Shown here: one piece after another, positions 21,866 to 31,939 of the stretch | Layout: every line of letters begins with the position of its first letter | Numbering within the stretch: position 1 is the first letter of the stretch | Assembly: GCA_964030475.1 (NCBI GenBank) | Contig: CAXIPT010000004.1 | Location: forward strand, 698,437 to 762,436 | DNA length: 64,000 nt | Direction of reading: 5' to 3' | Source of the DNA: Tethya wilhelma | Lineage: Eukaryota > Porifera > Demospongiae > Tethyida > Tethyidae | The notes under the pieces: generated by a model | What the model was told of the DNA's origin: nothing | The model's input: the letters and a program-made list of their open reading frames with translations, nothing else | The model's database searches: none | Translations under genes and position numbers: made by a program

Positions 21866-23233
21866 TCAAACCACAAAGTGAAAGCAGGAAGTCGTTAATA
21901 ATAGTCATGAATATGATAACATTGTATCAGTGGATTTAACATCATGAATACTGGAACTATAGCCGTGCATGCCACAAGTATTGATAGTCACACACATACA
22001 CATACACACACACACAATCAGCAGGGCACATCACATGCACCCAAAATTCACGTGCATGGTCAAGGTATTGTGTGATTGATAGTAACATCCCATCTCTTAG
22101 CATCATTTTCATGCTCTTCTCTTTTCTCTCCTTTGATCTTGCACTGTGAGTGTAAGGTCAAAGGAGAGAGCCTTAGAACGAGTTGTGAATGTCTTAGTGT
22201 TTGAAACATACTGGCCATATTGACCGGTCTTCCATGCATAGCTTGATAGGCTAACACTACCCAATTCTATAGCAAGAGTTAACCTCACCTGTTTGGCATC
22301 ATAATCCTCTGGTGCATTCCTTGGGTACATGGTGCACAATTCTTGCATGCTCTTTGTGAGCTCAGCTGTATCAGGTCGTTTGTCTGGGCTGTCATGGAGA
22401 CACTGGGTGATGAGAGGGTACGTGCAGTGATCTTGACCGATTTTTTCAAGTGCTCGTTTTCGTTTTCGTGCTTGAATGCTTCCACGTCTTTTAATATCTC
22501 GGCTAATGTTTTCAAGTTCGAAAACTTGAGGATGTTCTTGGTTTATCGTAAACAGGGAGAGATGTCCGAAAGAGAATATGTCAATTTTGGGAGTACACTC
22601 AGGATTCTCAATCAGCGTTTCTGGCGGCATGTAAAATGGCTGTCCAGGAGCTTTAGTGTTGACGGCCATCAGAGCTTGTGGAGTGAGAAGCTTGGCTACA
22701 CCTAGATCGGCAATCTTTGCACGATAGTCTGAGGTGAGAAGAACATTTCGTGCAGTGAGGTCGCGATGTACCACAGGAGGGTTGTGTGTGTGGAGGTAGA
22801 GGAGACCGTAGCTCACGTCTAGAAGGATGGATAGTTTAAGAGACAAGGCAACTTCGAGACGAGATTCAATAAAATTCATCAATTCGTAGCGCAGTGACTC
22901 CATGATCAAAGCAAGGTCGTGTTTCTCTTTGCCATAGTATACACCTATGAAGTGGACGATGTTTGGGTGCCTGAGTTGGCTTAGGGTGATGCATTCATTG
23001 CGGAATTTCTGCTTCATGTCTTCACCCTTGCGTGCTTGTTTCACAAGAGCCTTGTGTAGTCTCTTGGCAACGTATGGTAATCCGTTTACAGTCACCTTGT
23101 AGATGACGCCATAGGCACCTTGTCCAGCTTCTTCGCTGTCTCTCTTCAAGCCCTCCACATGCGTGAGAACAAAGGGAGCTAGTGCATCAGGACCACCTCC
23201 ATGAGTTGTCAGTTTTCTTCTAAGGGCTTCCAT
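19173..23233 (-). CDS. Kinase gene 7: TKL-like kinase, coiled coil, long disordered tail, one UBZ-type zinc finger
   Basis: Exons 23233-22289 (kinase), 21803-21738, 21483-21193, 21123-21061, 20984-20925 and 20654-19173, all phase 0, about 968 residues. Kinase: GQGAYG 37-42, lysine 57, HRDLTARN from 156, DLG 176-178, PPE. The small middle exons encode coiled coil. The 494-codon last exon is low-complexity (Q, S, P, N, H) with no fold visible, including SLYVNLPSPSTS, a possible YxN phosphotyrosine site. It ends in a finger, CPMC-x14-H-x3-C, followed by EGKN. The ATG at 23233 fits the family; an in-frame upstream ATG at 23293 would add 20 residues. Confidence 0.83.
20688..20868. repeat. Imperfect tandem repeat, two ~90-bp units, in intron of kinase gene 7
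   Basis: Two copies share ATAATCTAGTTTCCATAGCA, CATGCT/ATGCTTCACAA and TTTCCATGG[TC]AACACAGATGTG in the same order. They lie just before the last exon of gene 7 in coding orientation. Confidence 0.6.
21600..21631. repeat. (CA)n microsatellite
   Basis: Uninterrupted CA repeat in an intron of kinase gene 7. Confidence 0.9.
21831..21862. repeat. (TG)n microsatellite
   Basis: TG repeat in the first intron of kinase gene 7, opposite in orientation to the CA tract at 21600 and about 200 bp from it. Confidence 0.9.
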
Positions 23234-23315
23234 CTTCACTGATGAACTAGGGATATACTCATTTACCAAGAGGTCACAAAAATTTTCGCGCACTAGAATT
23301 TATCGTCAATCTTCA

Positions 23316-23325
23316 CGCATGCGCA
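23316..23325. promoter_or_regulatory. NRF-1-like site upstream of kinase gene 7
   Basis: CGCATGCGCA, 83 bp before the ATG at 23233. Confidence 0.6.
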
Positions 23326-23435
23326 CTAGTGGAGATGTCTCATAATTGATTTTCTTAATAATTATAGTATCAATCTTTCCATGAATTTAATAATAGATTA
23401 ATATCAATCAAAAAGCACAAGTCAATAATTGTTCA

Positions 23436-24789
23436 CTAATTCTCTAGCTTCTTTGCCAATAGCTTCATCAGAGCCTCTTCAAAGCTTGGAGTCGGAGAGG
23501 CAGGTGGTGGTACAGTGGTGGTCTCAGGTGGCACCTTAGGCTTAGTGCCTCCATTATCATGTTCAGAACATTCTTCCTTCTTGTTCTCTTTAGCTACAGA
23601 AGAAGAAGAAGCCATCACACACATTACAGGCAACAAGCTATGTTTTGTGTGCCTGAATCACAATCCATCATTAATTTTATGAAGCATGCATATGTACGTA
23701 CCAGAAATGGTAGTTTCGAGCTTTGGAAGACAGACTCCTTCAGACTCAGGACAGGAGCAACAGACACCTGAATCACATTGTGAATTTCGGCGACATCTAA
23801 GCTGGTCAAAGCGGTTGCAGAGTTTAGATTGCACTTCCAGTGGACACTGGTCTGCATTCTGGCGTCTTGCAAGAGCTGTAAAAGTGGGGAGGAAAAAAAA
23901 CACATTAATTTTAAGGATTTTTACGACACATGTAGTATACATGCATATAGCCATGTTAGTATTCACCTGCTTGAAGCCTAGCCAAGAGGTTAGTGACGTT
24001 GGGCTTTGTGTTGGTCATCTTGGCTCGATTACTAGTGGGCTTTTTGTTGGACATCTTCACCGGAAGAGGTACTGGAGAAGTACACACTCCTTCATTACAT
24101 TCACTCCTACAACAGATGGAGCCGGGGACTGCAGAACATTCTTCATCACTGGAGCAGAAACGTGGGATGCCACACTCCTGAGGTTCATATGGACAGGGAA
24201 GGTGTTGAAGATATTTAATAGGAAAGCCTGGAAAAGGAGTTGGAACTTTGGTGCATACAAAACGTGCTCCATAACACTCCTTGGCCCAAGTAGTAGGACA
24301 GCATTTGTCAACAAAGGTTGATTGATCGGATGGCACGGACCCAAATGGTGGAATCAGGCAGTCGTAGTCATGACCACAAGGTCGTCTAGGAGCACACTGG
24401 ATCGTCTCAGCAGCAGGGCACTCGGGACGATCTTTGACACCAGGAAATTGCTGAACACCAGGGTATTGAACACCGGTACCAGGGTATTGTCCGGGGTTTT
24501 GTCCAGGGTATCGAGGTTGAGATCCAGGATATTGCTGAAGTCGACCTGCATAATTACATACAATTGCACAAAATGATGTTATATGACATTGTATGACAGT
24601 CCACTGCAGACAGTTTTTTGTGAATTGAATAACATTTGAGGGTCGGTCCAACAATAACATTGCAGTGATTAAAGTATACATGTTCATTGAATAGCTGGTC
24701 TCTTTAGTACCTGTTGCAATGCTGGCTCCTTTTACAGCAACAACAGCGGCTAGTGTCACCACCAAAACTGACAGAATTTGAAGCGCCAT
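23436..24789 (-). CDS. Secreted multi-WAP (four-disulphide-core) protein A
   Basis: Exons 24789-24711 (signal peptide), 24545-23967, 23875-23702 and 23593-23436 sum to 330 codons, 329 residues. All introns are phase 1, the usual phase for shuffled extracellular modules. A hydrophobic leader (MALQILSVLVVTLAAVVAVKG) precedes a PG/QY-rich linker (QYPG repeats). Then come an eight-cysteine block with CCPTTW, and a clear WAP core (CPYEPQECG..CSSDEEC..GSICCRSEC..GVC). The third exon carries another cysteine block (CRRNSQCDSGVCC). A Pro/Thr-rich stretch closes the protein. WAP proteins are usually protease inhibitors or antimicrobials; no inhibitory loop can be assigned here. Confidence 0.82.
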
Positions 24790-24885
24790 TCTACGCAGAG
24801 TTGAATCCGGCAGAGTTCGAAGATTTCTGAATACACGGCTTTTCAACAACAAGACAGAGTGTCGCAATGACTGAAAAGTACCTCT

Positions 24886-24893
24886 CTTTTATA
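24886..24893 (-). promoter_or_regulatory. TATA box of WAP gene A
   Basis: TATAAAAG on the minus strand, about 100 bp before the ATG. The surrounding ~60 bp (GACTGAAAAGT..AGCCACATGG..AACAGCCCTGAAAA) is conserved before WAP gene B. Confidence 0.65.
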
Positions 24894-25134
24894 CTCAGTA
24901 AGCCACATGGCCAAAAACAGCCCTGAAAAAGGAAGAAACATGTGTTGTGGTCCATCAAGCTGCACAACAGATGATTGAGATGAAGGACTGCCCATATCAG
25001 AGTGTGTGTAAAGAATAGCTGAATAATAATTCAAGAGTTCTATGAATAGAAAGCCAAGCCCATACCGTCTGGAAGCAGAGTACAAAGAATGCCTTGTGTT
25101 CTGTGAGTAAGTGTGCATAAATTATTGCATGCAA

Positions 25135-25420
25135 ATTCATATGACGTCATTTATATTCATTGCGCATGTGCAGTAGAACACGTGGTTGAACCGGAAATCC
25201 GTTTACAGGGTTTCTGTACTGTAACAGTAGCGTGTCACATCCGTTCCTGTCTGCCATTTGCATTTAAATTCCACAGGACCAAAGCCCCAGGAGATAGTCA
25301 GTGGTACCGGTCTTAAGCTTCTTCTTGTTAGGAATTCAGAGCATAGAATTCACTGATCACTGTTTCAATCTGCAATTCTCCACCCAGTAGCTTATTGTGA
25401 AAATTAAGTGATTTGCAGTG
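25135..25420. promoter_or_regulatory. Duplicated upstream block with CRE palindrome (WAP gene A side)
   Basis: TGACGTCA at 25142-25149 is followed by TTGCGCATGTGCAGTAGAAC, GTGGTTGAACCGGAAAT (an ETS-like GGAA core) and, further on, CTGCAATTCTCCACCCAGTAG. The same order occurs at 31490-31790 upstream of WAP gene B. Homologous non-coding sequence at two loci supports a promoter or enhancer carried in the duplication; factor names are inferred. Confidence 0.55.
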
Positions 25421-25708
25421 TGGTTGTAGAATTCAACCAGATAGTGTCTGCTGTTTTGATGCCTGTCTCAGCAGATCTTCTCAAAGTTTAGGAAGGGTGT
25501 GTGTACCATTTTTTTTGTAGAGGTTGACCAGTCTCTGATTGAGCACCTTAAAAACTGAATGAACAAAGTAGAAAAGTTTCATAAAAATTAACAAAGTCTT
25601 ACAAGCTGTATGCCACAGTAATGAAAATGAAGTAGTCATGCTTCACTGTTAATCTTTACTACTTTGAATAATTATTATTAGCTAAACTGTTTCAAGTTCT
25701 TTAAGTCA

Positions 25709-28173
25709 CTATTGACTAAGACTTCTTGTATGCGCTGAGAATTCCATCCCGTGATCGGGATTTTTCCACGGTGTCCCTTGTGTTGGATAAGTAAATTCAG
25801 TAGTGACTGATGGACTAACTGGAACACTGTTCAAATCTTGGCCTTCTTGCTGAATTTGCTGTTTCTGCATGATAACTTCATAATTCACATAACCTACTGA
25901 TTGCAGTTTGAATTGGGGAACATTTGTACGTGGTGTCGGAACTACAATAAAGAAGAATACAATGTCATGTATCACTGAAGACTGCATGATTGCTTGATTG
26001 ACTATACGAAACTACTGATTACATAAACTGTATACTAAGTTAGTCTATCATACCTGGAGGCTTTTGATAACCTAAGTGTTTTTGACTGTGGTCTGTGTGA
26101 CCAATTTTAAGATAAGGACCACCTTGTAGCTGACCATCACTGTACATGTACACCTGTTGGGATTTTGCTTGAGCTGTTTGAAGCGGCTGCTTCTCTAGAT
26201 CAAATTCTACTTCTTCATCTGGATGAGTGTATCCACCATGTGGATTCACATTAGCTTGGTGATGCATATACTCAGAAGCAGTTTCAATTTGGAACTTTGA
26301 CGGAGAAGGTGGTGGTACTCCACCAGCTCTTAGAGGTTGTTTGGATGGCTGAAAAACTACCTGACCAAGAGGTACCTGCACAATGTATATATAGGAGATC
26401 ACTGCATAGCATAGATAAGGCACTTTTATAGGTCATCCAAATCTGCATAATTTACCTTGTACTCTTGTTGATGAGGTACAGGACTATTTGAGAATTGCTC
26501 CATAGGAGGTTCAGATGTATAATCCTTGTCATGACAAGAGGATGAAACTTGATCACTGAGTTGTTTCTGAGAAATAACTGCAGGATCACTGTTCCTACGT
26601 GAAGCACCTTTAGGTTTTTCCTCAACAGGTGTGAGAAGATTTCCTTGGGTCGTTGAGCGTTTTCTAGTAGAATAACCAGTCATCCATCTTATAGTCTGCT
26701 CTGAGCCTTCTTTGTGCCCTAGCTCGGCCTTCAAATGCAATAATTATTAGGGGCACAATTGCAATTAATGTACATTGTTAATGTTATAGGCTTATAGTCA
26801 TTCATAATTATATATAATACCCCTTGACATACATGATGATCATCCTTCCCGGCATTAGGACCAGACGCAAGTATTTTGGACATTTCTTCGTTTACAACAC
26901 GAAGCCGACAGATTTCCTTGTCTCTTTCATCAATAGTTTTGTACAAGAGCTATAATTATACATAAAAATCAATAATAATATAATGCATGCATGCACGTGT
27001 GTGTTCAATGTAACTCAATCATACTATAGCTATAACATGTCTTATACAATGTCATGCAATCAGGCTCAGCCTACATTGATGGTCCAACGTAAGTTATATA
27101 ACTCACATCAATTAGACTTTCAGTTTCGAGTTCTAGGTTTGTCTCCTTCACTACACTCTTAAACTTTTTTAGACCCTTTGAAATTTCTTTATCAGTCTTC
27201 TTACGGTCTTTCTTGTCTGGTTTGATTTCTTCAGACACTGACACTAGGCTTTTTGTAGCTTGAGCAAGCTGTAAGATACATGTAATAATTATGGATAACA
27301 AATTAAAGCATAATAATGATTAAGAGAGAGATATGGTTGTTATCATTAACAGAATTACTTGGGCTTGAAGAATTTTATTTTCCTTTACGTGCTCACTTAT
27401 CAACCTCTCTGCTCTTGTTTTCAGCTCATAATATGCATCCTTTGACTCTGTTAGCTTCTTTTGAAGTATAAAGTTTTCAACAACTGTTGCAGATTCTTTA
27501 ATTTGATCACCTTTCTCTTTAGCATACTCAGTTTGAGCAAACTCCTGTTTAAAGTCTGCTTTGTTTGTAGCCTAATAGCATAAAAATGTACGTGTATATG
27601 ATACAATCATAGATCAGCTACGTACAGTTAACAACTTAAAGTATAAAATTAATCTTAACATAGCACTAACTTTAGATGATTCTGACACATGGCCTTGTTG
27701 CTCCAAGTTAGCAATTTGCTGATTTATTTTTCTTGAATGTTCACACGCTGTCTCCAGTTGGGCAGTTAATTCTCGAACACCCTAAGTTGCAGTAATTATA
27801 ATCATATCCATGAAACTGAAAGATATTCCTTAAATTTAGAAATAGTTTTGCATTTTCAATATCATCTGATATCCTTGTCAATAATTATATAATAATTGTA
27901 GTATTAATTATTTGTAATATGATATAATTATTGGCTAAAATACCTGCACAATTGCAAACTGAGCCTTTTGTTTTTCCCGAAATGCCTGTACAAAAAATTA
28001 ATTGTCACAGTACAATGGCTACACATTATCCATAAGGATCGAGTCTATATAATTATACCCGAACAATATGTTTTACCTCTAATGTAGCTATTCGTCCCAT
28101 TAAAGTTGCATTTTGGTCTTCACGTTTTGCCAATTCTCTAGATAACCTTTCTAGTTGTTTAGAATACAGCTCA

Positions 28174-28247
<74 letters not shown>

Positions 28248-29274
28248 ATGCATGCGTGCAGTGTGTGTGTGTGTGTGTGTGCACGTGTGTGCGTGTGTGT
28301 GTATGTGAGTGCAATGTGTCTGTATGCATAATATATACCTGTCCATCCAAAGTAGTAATATCTTGAATTGTCTTGGGGTGTTTTGTACAAAGCTCTTGAA
28401 CTTGTTTAGTTAGTTCAGCTGTATCTGGTCGTTGGTTTGGGTTGTCATGGAGACATCGAACAATTAGAGGATACATACAGTGAGTGTAACCAACTTTCTC
28501 AACTGAAGGTCTTCTTTTTAAGACTTGAATTCCTCCCTGCTTTTTTGTTGCTAGAGGGACGTCTGAAACTTCAAATACTTGAGGGTCTTCTTCATTGATT
28601 GTGAACAGAGAGAGATGTCCGAAAGAGAATACATCAATTTTGGGGGTACACTCAGGATTCTCTGTCAGTGCTTCCGGTGGCATGTACAATGGTTGTCCAG
28701 GAGCTTTAGTGTGTTTGTTTATAGCCATGAGAGCTTGTGGGGTAAGTAGTTTGGCAACACCAAGGTCGGCTATTTTAGCATGTCCATCAGAGGTAATGAG
28801 AATGTTCCGAGCTGTAAGATCACGATGGACTATTTGTGGATTGTGTGTGTGAAGGTAGAGAAGACCGTATGTGACGTCGGCTAGGATGGAGAGCTTAAGA
28901 GGGAGAGGAACTTGGTGGTGTGTCTCGAGGAAGGACGATAAATCTGAGGGTAGGCACTCCATGATCAACGTAAGATCACTTCTCTCTTTACCATAGTGAA
29001 CTCCAATGAAATGGACAATGTTTGGATGCTTCAAACGACTCAAAATTATGCATTCATTTCGAAACTTTCTACTTATTTCTTTTCCATTTTGTACTTTTCT
29101 GATTAAGGTCTTGTGCAGTCTCTTAGCAACACAGCGTGTTCCATTTACAGTGACAATATAGAGGACTCCATATGCTCCACGTCCAGCTTCTTCACCGTCT
29201 TCTGTCAGTCCTATGTTTGTAAGAACAAAGGGAGCTAGCTCATCTGGAATAGTAAACTTTCTCAGCACTGCCAT
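25709..29274 (-). CDS. Kinase gene 9: TKL-like kinase, coiled coil, proline-rich tail without zinc finger
   Basis: Ten exons: 29274-28339 (kinase), 28175-28077, 27985-27944, 27781-27671, 27571-27359, 27268-27107, 26949-26833, 26728-26456, 26375-26054 and 25941-25709. They sum to 836 codons, 835 residues. Kinase: GRGAYG 31-36, lysine 51, HRDLTARN from 150, DLG 170-172, PPE. The small exons encode coiled coil. The tail is Pro/Gln-rich and has VGYVNYEVIMQKQ, aligning with the VNFE[AV]LLEQ repeat of gene 3 but with tyrosine. The final intron is phase 1, as in gene 3, yet the last exon stops before any zinc finger. The second exon's acceptor AG is the end of a long CA repeat. (Numbered 9 because WAP gene A, the eighth gene, lies between kinase genes 7 and 9; there is no kinase gene 8.). 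Confidence 0.82.
28177..28310. repeat. Compound TG/CG/TG microsatellite at a splice acceptor
   Basis: (TG)n, then (CGTG)n/CATG, then (TG)n. On the coding strand it is (CA)n running straight into the CAG of the acceptor for the second exon of kinase gene 9, leaving no classical pyrimidine tract. Confidence 0.85.
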
Positions 29275-29398
29275 TCTAGCAATTTTGCTACAATGTTTGC
29301 GCTACATGGTTTAAATTTTCTTCTAAGGACTTCTGATAAAACCAGGGACATACCCGTTATTTATACAGATTTTTACGCGCATAAATCGTGAAACCTCA

Positions 29399-29408
29399 CG
29401 CATGCGCA
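29399..29408. promoter_or_regulatory. NRF-1-like site upstream of kinase gene 9
   Basis: CGCATGCGCA about 125 bp before the ATG at 29274, followed by GTAG as in several sister promoters. Confidence 0.6.
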
Positions 29409-29498
29409 GTAGAGATTTGTGAGTTTGAATAGCGATTTTGAATAGTATAAAATTTCATAAAAATGAAGTGTAGGATTGGGTAGTGCTCTAAAAAGCAA

Positions 29499-29716
29499 TA
29501 AAACAAGGCAAGTCTCTGAATTTCGGCACATGACTACTTCATTTTCATCACTGGTCAAGTAATATAGTCAGGCTGACCAGTGACCAGGAGCAAACTGACA
29601 CTTGAGTGAATGCATGGTTTAAGTGATCACTTGGCTGATTTGGATGAAAGCATAATTCTATTGGCACAAAAAATGAAGTAGTCATGTGCCGAAATTCAGA
29701 GACTTGCCTTGTTTCA
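29499..29716. mobile_element. Inverted-repeat (MITE-like) element upstream of kinase gene 9
   Basis: About 46 bp at 29499-29545 (AAACAAGGCAAGTCTCTGAA, TTTCGGCACATGACTACTTC) is present inverted at about 29668-29714, with a 120-bp centre that itself contains ACCAGTGACCAG-type short inverted pieces. A fragment, ATGAAGTAGTCATG, also occurs near 25628. No open frame. Confidence 0.6.
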
Positions 29717-29800
29717 TTGTTTTTTTTAGCGAGTGGTTTGCAACCGTTAGGTAAGACTAACATTATTTTGTAATCGTAGTATGTGACAAAGTACATTCAA

Positions 29801-30015
29801 TGGTCCTGCATGCATGCTACTTAATCTCACACTGGCCAATCTCATAATGACTTTACTTTTTATGCTGTCTCTTTGCATTGGTGGCTTCATGATCAGTGGC
29901 TGAAGAATGAATCATGGCTTCTAGATCTACATTCTGGCAGCTATACACATCTGATCATTTAATCTGCATGAATAAAATTAATGATCATCCCATCAAACAG
30001 TACTGGCAATAAGTT
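29801..30015 (+). pseudogene. GPCR relic (TM2-TM3 region)
   Basis: The sequence parallels 32219-32455 of the intact receptor: TGGTCCTGC..CTACTTAATCTCACACTGG, CCAATCTCATAATGAC, GTGGCTTCAT, GCTGAAGAATGAATCAT, CTGGCAGCTATA and CAGTACTGGCA match in order. A TGA (in GCTGAAG) interrupts the frame, there are several indels, and the second exon is missing. It sits convergent to WAP gene B, as the intact receptor sits convergent to WAP gene C. Confidence 0.7.
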
Positions 30016-30231
30016 TAGGAGCACATTTGATTGTCAAGGCATCATGGTGCTAGATGCTTTCTGAACAATAATATTATGTGCCGAACTGCTTGCCTTGTAT
30101 TACACAATCATAATTTACAAGACTTAGTATAATACGTGTTGATTTTCAAAAAAATTAACTATTATAATAATCATCAATCAAAAAAAGAGTCAACTGAAAT
30201 GGTAATTTTCTAGTTTCTTTTGCCAGTAGCT

Positions 30232-31099
30232 TCACCAGAGCGGAAAAGTACATAGGCCAATATTGCATTCACTTCTACAACAGATGGAACCAGGGACTGC
30301 AGAACATTCTTCATCATTGGAGCAGGTACGTGGGAAGCCGCACTCCTGAGGTTTGGATGGACAAGGGAGATATTCGATGGGAAAGCTTGGAAAAGGAGCT
30401 TGAACTTTGGTGCACACAGAAGGTGTACCATAGCACTCATTAGTCAGAGTAGAAGGGCAGCACTTGTCCATGAAGGTTGTTTGATCGGATGGCTCAGATC
30501 CAAGCTGGCACTCATAGTCACGGCTGCAAGGTTGCCTAGGAGCACATTTGATAGTTGAGGACACAGGACACTCTGGACGATCAAGATATGCTTGTTGAGA
30601 GAAGACAGGAAATTGTTGAAGACGACCTGAATACAAAGAATGAATGTGCACAATAAGGGAGTATAAGATTCATGCAGCATATAATGTCATGCAAATTGTT
30701 ATGTACATAATTATGTAGTATACAAGTAAACTGAATAAGTGGTTAATACAAACCTGGTAGAGTGTATTCTGTTTGAATACATGTCTTATAACTGCAACCA
30801 TAGTTTTGGCAACATCTTAGTCCAGGCTGGCCAAACTTCATGCACTCTTCATCTGTTTCACAAGTTTTGCTCAAGTCACAGGTATATCGCAGAAAGTCTG
30901 GTACATTCCCACAAGAGCCTCCAGTTGCAATACGAGCTGTATATGATAATTACGAAAGAGAAATTTGCATTCACAGCTGAAAATTTCTACAGTGCAATAA
31001 TATTATCAACAATACCTAATATATACCTGTTGCAATGCTGGCTCCGTGGACAGCAACAACTGTTGCAAGTAGCATGACCACTGACAGAAGGACACTCAT
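30232..31099 (-). CDS. Secreted multi-WAP protein B
   Basis: Three exons with phase-1 introns (31099-31027, 30936-30754, 30626-30232) sum to 217 codons, 216 residues. The leader MSVLLSVVMLLATVVAVHG is a signal peptide. Exon 2 encodes a cysteine block (CGNVPDF..CDLSKTCETDEEC..LRCC..C..C). Exon 3 begins GRLQQFP like WAP gene A and has two further blocks, the last a clear WAP core (CPSKPQECGFPRTCSNDEEC..SICCRSEC..GLC). Shorter than gene A at the C terminus. A near-identical copy lies at 35325-36036. Confidence 0.82.
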
Positions 31100-31246
31100 C
31101 TTAGTACTTTCACTGTAGTCCAAGTTGTATGCACAAGAATTAAGTCCAAGCAAAATGGCACTGAAATAACAGATTTGAAATCAGGTTGACGTCACTGCTT
31201 TTCAATCAAGAGAATGGAAGAGTAGTACTGACTGAAAAGTGATTCT

Positions 31247-31254
31247 CTTTTATA
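31247..31254 (-). promoter_or_regulatory. TATA box of WAP gene B
   Basis: TATAAAAG on the minus strand, about 150 bp before the ATG, in a block conserved with WAP gene A. Confidence 0.65.
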
Positions 31255-31489
31255 CTCGGTGAGCCACATGGTCCAAAACAGCCCTGAAAAGAGTAGCATT
31301 TGTTCAGAATCATCTAGTGTGCCTAAAAGCTTCACAACATGTCATTGTGATAAAGAACTGCCCATGATTAAAGATTGTAAAGAAAGCTGAATAATTCAGT
31401 AGTTTTATGAATAGAAAGCAAAGCCCATAAGTAGAGTAGGAAGTCTAATAGAACGCACATCATGCCGGCCATAGATACTGTGATTATGC

Positions 31490-31790
31490 GTATGACGTCA
31501 CTTGTATCCATTGCGCATGTGCAGTAGAACATGTGGTTGAACCGGAAATTGTTGCATATTATGTGGGTGTAGTATGGAATGTCTACCAACATGTGAGGGT
31601 TTCCTGTAAGAAGCTGTGTCACATCCGTTCCTGTCTGGGCATTTAAAGTCCACAAGACCAACTTTAAGCTCCAGTAGATAGTCAGTGGTCTTAGGCTTCT
31701 TCTTGCTAGCAATTCAGAGCACAGAATTTATTGTATCTTAGTCAATCTGCAATTCTCCACCCAGTAGGTTATTGTGCTTGGGCAAGTGAT
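31490..31790. promoter_or_regulatory. Duplicated upstream block with CRE palindrome, between WAP gene B and the GPCR
   Basis: TGACGTCA (31493-31500), TTGCGCATGTGCAGTAGAAC and GTGGTTGAACCGGAAAT, then CTGCAATTCTCCACCCAGTAG, match 25135-25420 in order. It lies between divergent starts (WAP B on the minus strand, GPCR on the plus strand) and could serve both. Confidence 0.55.
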
Positions 31791-31939
31791 TTGCAGTTTC
31801 GTTAGAAATATTGCAGTTTTAGGATTTAATATTAGTTTTGCTTGAAGATTCATGGACATTGATGATCAGATTCTAAACTGAACTAAGTATAAAATACCTC
31901 AAATAATTATCCTTACGATAAATAATCATCCACCTTCCA

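Noticed and set aside
28171..28340. HTHTHT-rich C terminus of kinase gene 9 if the first donor is ignored
   Set aside because: It is translation of the CA microsatellite in the intron; a good GTATAT donor precedes it and the next exon continues the coiled coil in phase.
1..29300. Receptor tyrosine kinase identity for the kinase cluster
   Set aside because: HRDLTARN resembles tyrosine kinases, but there is no signal peptide or transmembrane segment, and the DLG/PPE motifs and overall layout fit the TKL group better.
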